64,000 nucleotides of DNA from Streptomyces clavifer (GTDB lineage: Bacteria > Actinomycetota > Actinomycetes > Streptomycetales > Streptomycetaceae), in NCBI GenBank assembly GCA_014651175.1, contig BMWJ01000001.1:558001-622000 (forward strand), written 5' to 3'. The first letter of the stretch is position 1. Each line of letters starts with the position of its first letter. The position numbers were made by a program, and so were the translations under genes. Under the pieces are notes generated by a model that was given only the letters and a program-made list of their open reading frames with translations, did no database searches and was not told where the DNA came from. Below, piece after piece: positions 59,737 through 64,000 of this stretch.

Positions 59737-62700
59737 TCAGGCCTCGAAGACCTCGGTGACCAGCTGCGCCTGCTCGGCCTGGTGACGCTTGGCCGAGCCG
59801 ACCGCCGGGGACGAGCCGTGGCGTCGCGAGATGCGGCGCAGGCGCTCACCGTGCGGCACGTCGGCGCCGACGGCGAGGTCCAGGTGGTCGATCAGGTTGA
59901 GCGCGATGAACGGCCACGCACCCTGGTTGGCCGGCTCCTCCTGGGCCCAGAGGTACTTCTCGGCGTTCGGGTACTTGGCGATCTCGGCCTGGATCTCCGC
60001 GCCCGGCAGCGGGTACAGACGCTCCAGACGGATGATCGCCGTCTCCGTGTCACCGCGCTTCTCGCGCTCGGCGTCCAGGTCGTAGTAGAGCTTGCCCGCG
60101 CAGAAGACGACCTTGCGGACCGCCTCGGCGCTGACCGACTCGTCGCCGATGACCGGACGGAAGCCGCCGGTGGTGAACTCCTCCACCTTCGAGGCCGCCG
60201 CCTTGAGGCGCAGCATCGACTTCGGCGTGAAGACGATCAGCGGCTTGTGGTGCGGGTTGTGCACCTGCCACCGCAGGAGGTGGAAGTAGTTGGACGGGAG
60301 GGTGGGCATCGCGACCGTCATGTTGTCCTGCGCGCACATCTGCAGGAAACGCTCCGGACGGGCGGACGAGTGGTCCGGCCCCTGGCCCTCGTAGCCGTGC
60401 GGAAGCAGCAGGGTGACGCCGGACGTCTGACCCCACTTCTGCTCGGCGGAGGAGATGAACTCGTCGACGACGGTCTGCGCGCCGTTGACGAAGTCACCGA
60501 ACTGGGCCTCCCAGATGACCAGCGACTCCGGACGGGCCAGCGAGTAGCCGTACTCGAAGCCCATCGCCGCGTACTCGCTGAGCAGCGAGTCGTAGACGTT
60601 GTAACGGGCCTGGTCGTCGGAGAGGTAGAGCAGCGGGGTGTAGTCCTCGCCGGTCTTCTGGTCGACGAGAACGGCGTGGCGCTGGCCGAACGTGCCGCGG
60701 CGGGTGTCCTGTCCGGCGAGCCGGACCGGGGTGCCCTCCATCAGCAGCGAACCGATGGCCAGGGTCTCGCCCATGCCCCAGTCGATCGTGCCGTTCTCCA
60801 CCGACGCGGCACGACGCTGCATCTGCGGCATCAGACGCGGGTGGACGGTGATCTCGTCCGGGATGTTCACCTGGGACTCGGCGATCAGCTTCACGACCTC
60901 CGAGGAGACCGCTGTGCCCACCGCCACCGGGAACTCGGCCTGGACGTCCGGGACATGCGGCTGGGCCGGCGCAGAGGTGGCCTCGCGGACCTCCGCGAAG
61001 ACCTTCTCCAGCTGTCCCTGGAAGTCCTGGAGCGCCTGCTCGGCCTCTTCCAGCGTGATGTCGCCGCGACCGATGAGGGACTCGGTGTAGAGCTTGCGCA
61101 CCGAGCGCTTCTTGTCGATCAGCGTGTACATCTGCGGGTTGGTGAACTCCGGGTTGTCGCCCTCGTTGTGACCGCGGCGGCGGTAGCAGATGAGGTCGAT
61201 CACGACGTCCTTGTTGAACGTCTGCCGGTACTCGAAGGCGAGCCGCGCGACGCGGACCACGGCCTCCGGGTCGTCACCGTTGACGTGGATGATCGGCGCC
61301 TCGATCATGCGTGCCACGTCCGTGGCGTACATCGAGGAGCGCGAGGACTCCGGGGCGGCGGTGAAGCCGACCTGGTTGTTGATCACCACGTGCACGGTGC
61401 CGCCGGTGCGGTAGCCGCGCAGCTGCGACATGTTGAGCGTCTCGGCGACGACGCCCTGGCCGGCGAAGGCCGCGTCGCCGTGGAGCGCGACGGGCAGGAC
61501 CGTGAAGTCCGTGCCGCCCTTGTTGATGATGTCCTGCTTGGCGCGGGCGATGCCCTCGAGGACCGGGTCGACCGCCTCCAGGTGCGAGGGGTTGGCGGCC
61601 AGCGAGACCTTGATCTGCTCGCCGTCCAGACCGGTGAAGGTGCCCTCGGCGCCCAGGTGGTACTTGACGTCGCCGGAACCGTGCATCGACCGCGGGTCGA
61701 GATTGCCCTCGAACTCCCGGAAGATCTGCGCGTAGGACTTGCCGACGATGTTCGCCAGGACGTTCAGCCGGCCGCGGTGGGCCATGCCGATGACGACCTC
61801 GTCGAGGCGGGCCTCGGCGGCGGAGTCGATGACCGCGTCGAGCAGCGGGATGACGGACTCGCCGCCCTCCAGCGAGAACCGCTTCTGGCCGACGTACTTG
61901 GTCTGCAGGAACGTCTCGAACGCCTCGGCGGCGTTGAGGCGGCGCAGGATCCGCAGCTGCTCCTCGCGCTCCGGGGCCGGACGCGGACGCTCCACCCGGT
62001 CCTGGAGCCACTTGCGCTCCTTCGGCTCCTGGATGTGCATGAACTCGATGCCGGTGGTGCGGCAGTACGACTCACGCAGGACGCCGAGGATGTCGCGGAG
62101 CTTCATCATCGTCTTGCCGGCGAAACCGCCGACCGCGAAGTCGCGTTCCAGGTCCCACAGGGTGAGGCCGTGCTCGGTGATGTCCAGGTCGGGGTGCTTG
62201 CGCTGGCGGTACTCCAGCGGGTCGGTGTCGGCCATGACGTGGCCGCGGACCCGGTAGGAGTGGATCAGCTCGAAGACCCGTGCGGCCTTGGTGACGTCGT
62301 CGTCGTGCGAGGCGTCGATGTCCTTGAGCCAGCGGACCGGCTCGTAGGGGATGCGCAGCGCCTTGAAGATCTCGTCGTAGAACTCGTTCTCGCCGAGCAG
62401 GAGCTGGGCCAGGACACGCAGGAACTCGCCGGACGCGGCACCCTGGATGACCCGGTGGTCGTACGTCGAGGTCAGCGTCATGACCTTCGAGATGCCCAGC
62501 TTGTTCAGGGTGTCCTGCGAGGTCCCCTGGAACTCGGCCGGGTAGTCCATCGCGCCGACGCCCATGATGAGGCCCTGTCCGGGCATCAGGCGGGGCACCG
62601 AGTGGACGGTGCCGATGCCGCCGGGGTTGGTCAGCGAGGCGGTGACTCCGGAGAAGTCGTCCATGCCGAGCTTGCCGACGCGGGCACGTCGGACGATGTC

Positions 62701-63564
62701 CTCGTACGCCTGCCAGAACTCGAAGAAGTTGAGCGTCTCGGCCTTCTTGATGGCCGCGACGACCAGCTGGCGGTCGCCGTTCGGCTTCACCAGGTCGATG
62801 GCCAGGCCGAGGTTGATGTGCTCCGGCTTGACCAGGGTCGGCTTGCCGTCCTTGACCGTGAAGGAGTAGTTCATCGACGGCATGGCCTTGAGGGCCTGCA
62901 CCATCGCGTACCCGATGAGGTGCGTGAAGGAGATCTTCCCGCCGCGGGCGCGCTTCAGGTGGTTGTTGATGACGATGCGGTTGTCGAAGAGCAGCTTCAC
63001 CGGGACGGCACGGACGGACGTGGCCGTCGGCAGCTCCAGCGAGGCGTTCATGTTCTTCGCGACAGCGGCCGAAGGGCCGCGCAGCGTCACGTACTCCGGA
63101 CCCGCCGGGGCTTCGGCCGGAGCCGGGGCCTTGGCGGCTGCCGGGGCGGCCTTGGCGGGTGCGGCCGGAGCCGCCGCCGCCTTCGCCGGAGCGGCGGGTG
63201 CGGCCTGGGCGGGAGCCGCGGCCTTCGCCGGAGCGGCAGCCGCGGGCGCCGCCGCCGGTGCCGGCGCGGTGGCCTGGGCCGGTGCGGAGTTGTTGACCGT
63301 GCTCGGAGCGGCGGCGGCCGGGGCCGGGGTCACCGCTCCCGCATCTGTGGGGACGGGCTTGTCCGCCGTGCCGGACGTACCCGGCTTGTAGTCGGCGAAG
63401 AAGTCCCACCAGGCGCGATCGACCGAATTGGGGTCCTGGAGGTACTGCTGGTAGATCTCGTCGACAAGCCACTCGTTGGGGCCGAAAGCGGCTGCGGGGT
63501 TGGACCCGGAACCAGCTTCTTGATCGGTCGAGATGCTCGAGTTACTGGGGGACTGAGACGACAC
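59737..63564 (-). CDS. kgd: Multifunctional 2-oxoglutarate decarboxylase/dehydrogenase E1-E2 fusion
   Basis: 1275 residues from GTG 63564 ([10 protein letters not shown]); GAAGAGGGCGG lies upstream. Order: E1 N-terminal segment ([22 protein letters not shown]), then an Ala/Pro/Lys low-complexity linker (about 80-170) where a lipoyl arm would sit, then an E2-type acyltransferase domain with catalytic His370 in [12 protein letters not shown]. The thiamine-dependent E1 follows ([42 protein letters not shown]). This is the actinobacterial Kgd/OdhA fusion, a TCA-cycle enzyme lacking its own lipoyl domain and relying on shared E2p/E3. Confidence 0.96.
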   Translation of the reverse strand: MSSQSPSNSSISTDQEAGSGSNPAAAFGPNEWLVDEIYQQYLQDPNSVDRAWWDFFADYKPGTSGTADKPVPTDAGAVTPAPAAAAPSTVNNSAPAQATAPAPAAAPAAAAPAKAAAPAQAAPAAPAKAAAAPAAPAKAAPAAAKAPAPAEAPAGPEYVTLRGPSAAVAKNMNASLELPTATSVRAVPVKLLFDNRIVINNHLKRARGGKISFTHLIGYAMVQALKAMPSMNYSFTVKDGKPTLVKPEHINLGLAIDLVKPNGDRQLVVAAIKKAETLNFFEFWQAYEDIVRRARVGKLGMDDFSGVTASLTNPGGIGTVHSVPRLMPGQGLIMGVGAMDYPAEFQGTSQDTLNKLGISKVMTLTSTYDHRVIQGAASGEFLRVLAQLLLGENEFYDEIFKALRIPYEPVRWLKDIDASHDDDVTKAARVFELIHSYRVRGHVMADTDPLEYRQRKHPDLDITEHGLTLWDLERDFAVGGFAGKTMMKLRDILGVLRESYCRTTGIEFMHIQEPKERKWLQDRVERPRPAPEREEQLRILRRLNAAEAFETFLQTKYVGQKRFSLEGGESVIPLLDAVIDSAAEARLDEVVIGMAHRGRLNVLANIVGKSYAQIFREFEGNLDPRSMHGSGDVKYHLGAEGTFTGLDGEQIKVSLAANPSHLEAVDPVLEGIARAKQDIINKGGTDFTVLPVALHGDAAFAGQGVVAETLNMSQLRGYRTGGTVHVVINNQVGFTAAPESSRSSMYATDVARMIEAPIIHVNGDDPEAVVRVARLAFEYRQTFNKDVVIDLICYRRRGHNEGDNPEFTNPQMYTLIDKKRSVRKLYTESLIGRGDITLEEAEQALQDFQGQLEKVFAEVREATSAPAQPHVPDVQAEFPVAVGTAVSSEVVKLIAESQVNIPDEITVHPRLMPQMQRRAASVENGTIDWGMGETLAIGSLLMEGTPVRLAGQDTRRGTFGQRHAVLVDQKTGEDYTPLLYLSDDQARYNVYDSLLSEYAAMGFEYGYSLARPESLVIWEAQFGDFVNGAQTVVDEFISSAEQKWGQTSGVTLLLPHGYEGQGPDHSSARPERFLQMCAQDNMTVAMPTLPSNYFHLLRWQVHNPHHKPLIVFTPKSMLRLKAAASKVEEFTTGGFRPVIGDESVSAEAVRKVVFCAGKLYYDLDAEREKRGDTETAIIRLERLYPLPGAEIQAEIAKYPNAEKYLWAQEEPANQGAWPFIALNLIDHLDLAVGADVPHGERLRRISRRHGSSPAVGSAKRHQAEQAQLVTEVFEA

Positions 63565-63845
63565 GGCGTGAACCGCCCTCTTCCGCTTCACAAGGTGATG
63601 GACAGCGGAAATCAAGGCTACGCCTCCCCAGCCGTAACGTGCAGGCCGGGCCGGTCTTCGTCGTGCACATCACATCGGAAACCGGGTTTCGGCGCATGAA
63701 ATGGCGGGAAACAAGCGGGGTTCCGCTGCACTTCGGGTACGCAGGGCCGGTGTTGCGGCCCACCTGGACCGTATCGCGTTCCCGGTCGCGACGTAGAATG
63801 TGACCTTCCGCACGCGCAGCGTGACGCTCCGGGGTGGACCTCGGG
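63565..63845. other. kgd upstream region
   Basis: 281 bases between kgd and the sensor-kinase gene, both on the minus strand. It should hold the kgd promoter. On the minus strand the leader carries CCCGCCATTTCATGCGCCGA-like sequence, but no clear -35/-10 pair or operator. Confidence 0.35.
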
Positions 63846-64000
63846 TCAACCCCGGAAGCCAGGGGTGCCCGGAAGGGTGACCCGGATCCGGCAGCCACGG
63901 ACCGATTCGGCCACGCCGATGTGGCCGCCGTGCATGTCCACCGCCCAGCGGGCGATGGCCAGCCCCAGTCCCGTACCCCCGTCGCTCCCGGGGCCGTGCG
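63846..64000 (-). CDS. C-terminus of a sensor histidine kinase, 5' part outside window
   Basis: The last 50 residues of a HATPase_c domain. The G2 box GTGLGLAIARWAVDMHGG is followed by IGVAESVRGCRIRVTLPG and a stop at 63846-63848. This is the standard end of a membrane two-component kinase. The rest lies beyond the right edge, so its signal and partner cannot be judged. Confidence 0.85.
   Translation of the reverse strand, partial: HGPGSDGGTGLGLAIARWAVDMHGGHIGVAESVRGCRIRVTLPGTPGFRG

Noticed and set aside
59782-63699. Very long plus-strand open frame opposite kgd
   Set aside because: Arg/Asp/Val-rich composition without domains; a mirror frame of high-GC coding DNA. The minus strand encodes an unmistakable Kgd.

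Overview
The window is high-GC DNA from the core chromosome of a Streptomyces. The evidence is the strong third-position GC bias, frequent GTG starts and several apparently leaderless genes. It also carries actinobacterial marker genes: wblE, sigR-rsrA, dasR-dasABC, nrdABS under a B12 riboswitch, sodN-sodX, snapalysin with its LysR regulator, and an actinobacterial-type Kgd. As far as I remember, the order from aroA through sigR, nrdAB, das, wblE, sigH, sodN and malic enzyme to kgd follows that of S. coelicolor. I see no insertion sequence, prophage, CRISPR, tRNA or rRNA.

Left part (1-19.5 kb): rsgA (cut by the window edge) and aroA form a minus-strand pair. They are followed by an M50-like membrane protease, an SRAP abasic-site protein and an alpha/beta hydrolase. 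Next come the thiol-stress pair sigR-rsrA with a textbook SigR autoregulatory promoter, two tandem membrane HD/HD-GYP proteins (the second degenerate), a TPR protein, peptide deformylase and a secreted M15 D,D-carboxypeptidase. The class Ia ribonucleotide reductase cluster nrdA-nrdB-nrdS-like follows, preceded by a compact cobalamin riboswitch and containing a small antisense membrane-protein gene. A DUF3311/MctP-type symporter pair closes this part.

Middle (18.7-36 kb): dasR, dasABC, dasD and nagB make up the chitobiose/N-acetylglucosamine regulon. Recognisable dre operators lie at dasA and nagB, and an unexpected one lies upstream of a PdtaS-like histidine kinase. Then come wblE, a lipid kinase, the anti-sigma/sigma pair rshA(ushX)-sigH, a UBP-zinc-finger protein divergent from a Na+/H+ antiporter, a PLP deaminase-family enzyme and a cytosolic amidase.

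Right part (35-64 kb): flavohaemoglobin hmp and nsrR, each with an NsrR-type palindrome, adjoin a family 2B encapsulin shell gene and its probable cargo, a polyprenyl diphosphate synthase; a strong hairpin separates shell from cargo. Then come GNAT and DUF genes, snapalysin/snpR, an SDR cluster, sodN/sodX, a CGNR regulator, a methyltransferase, a polar amino-acid ABC transporter, malic enzyme and an MDR-family oxidoreductase. A small HTH gene with an apparent ACG start precedes a Clp-N protein; a PadR-DUF4097 operon, 2-oxoglutarate decarboxylase/dehydrogenase (kgd) and the tail of a sensor kinase complete the window. The most distinctive systems are the encapsulin-isoprenoid nanocompartment, the leaderless HTH/Clp-N module and the second dre site beside the kinase.
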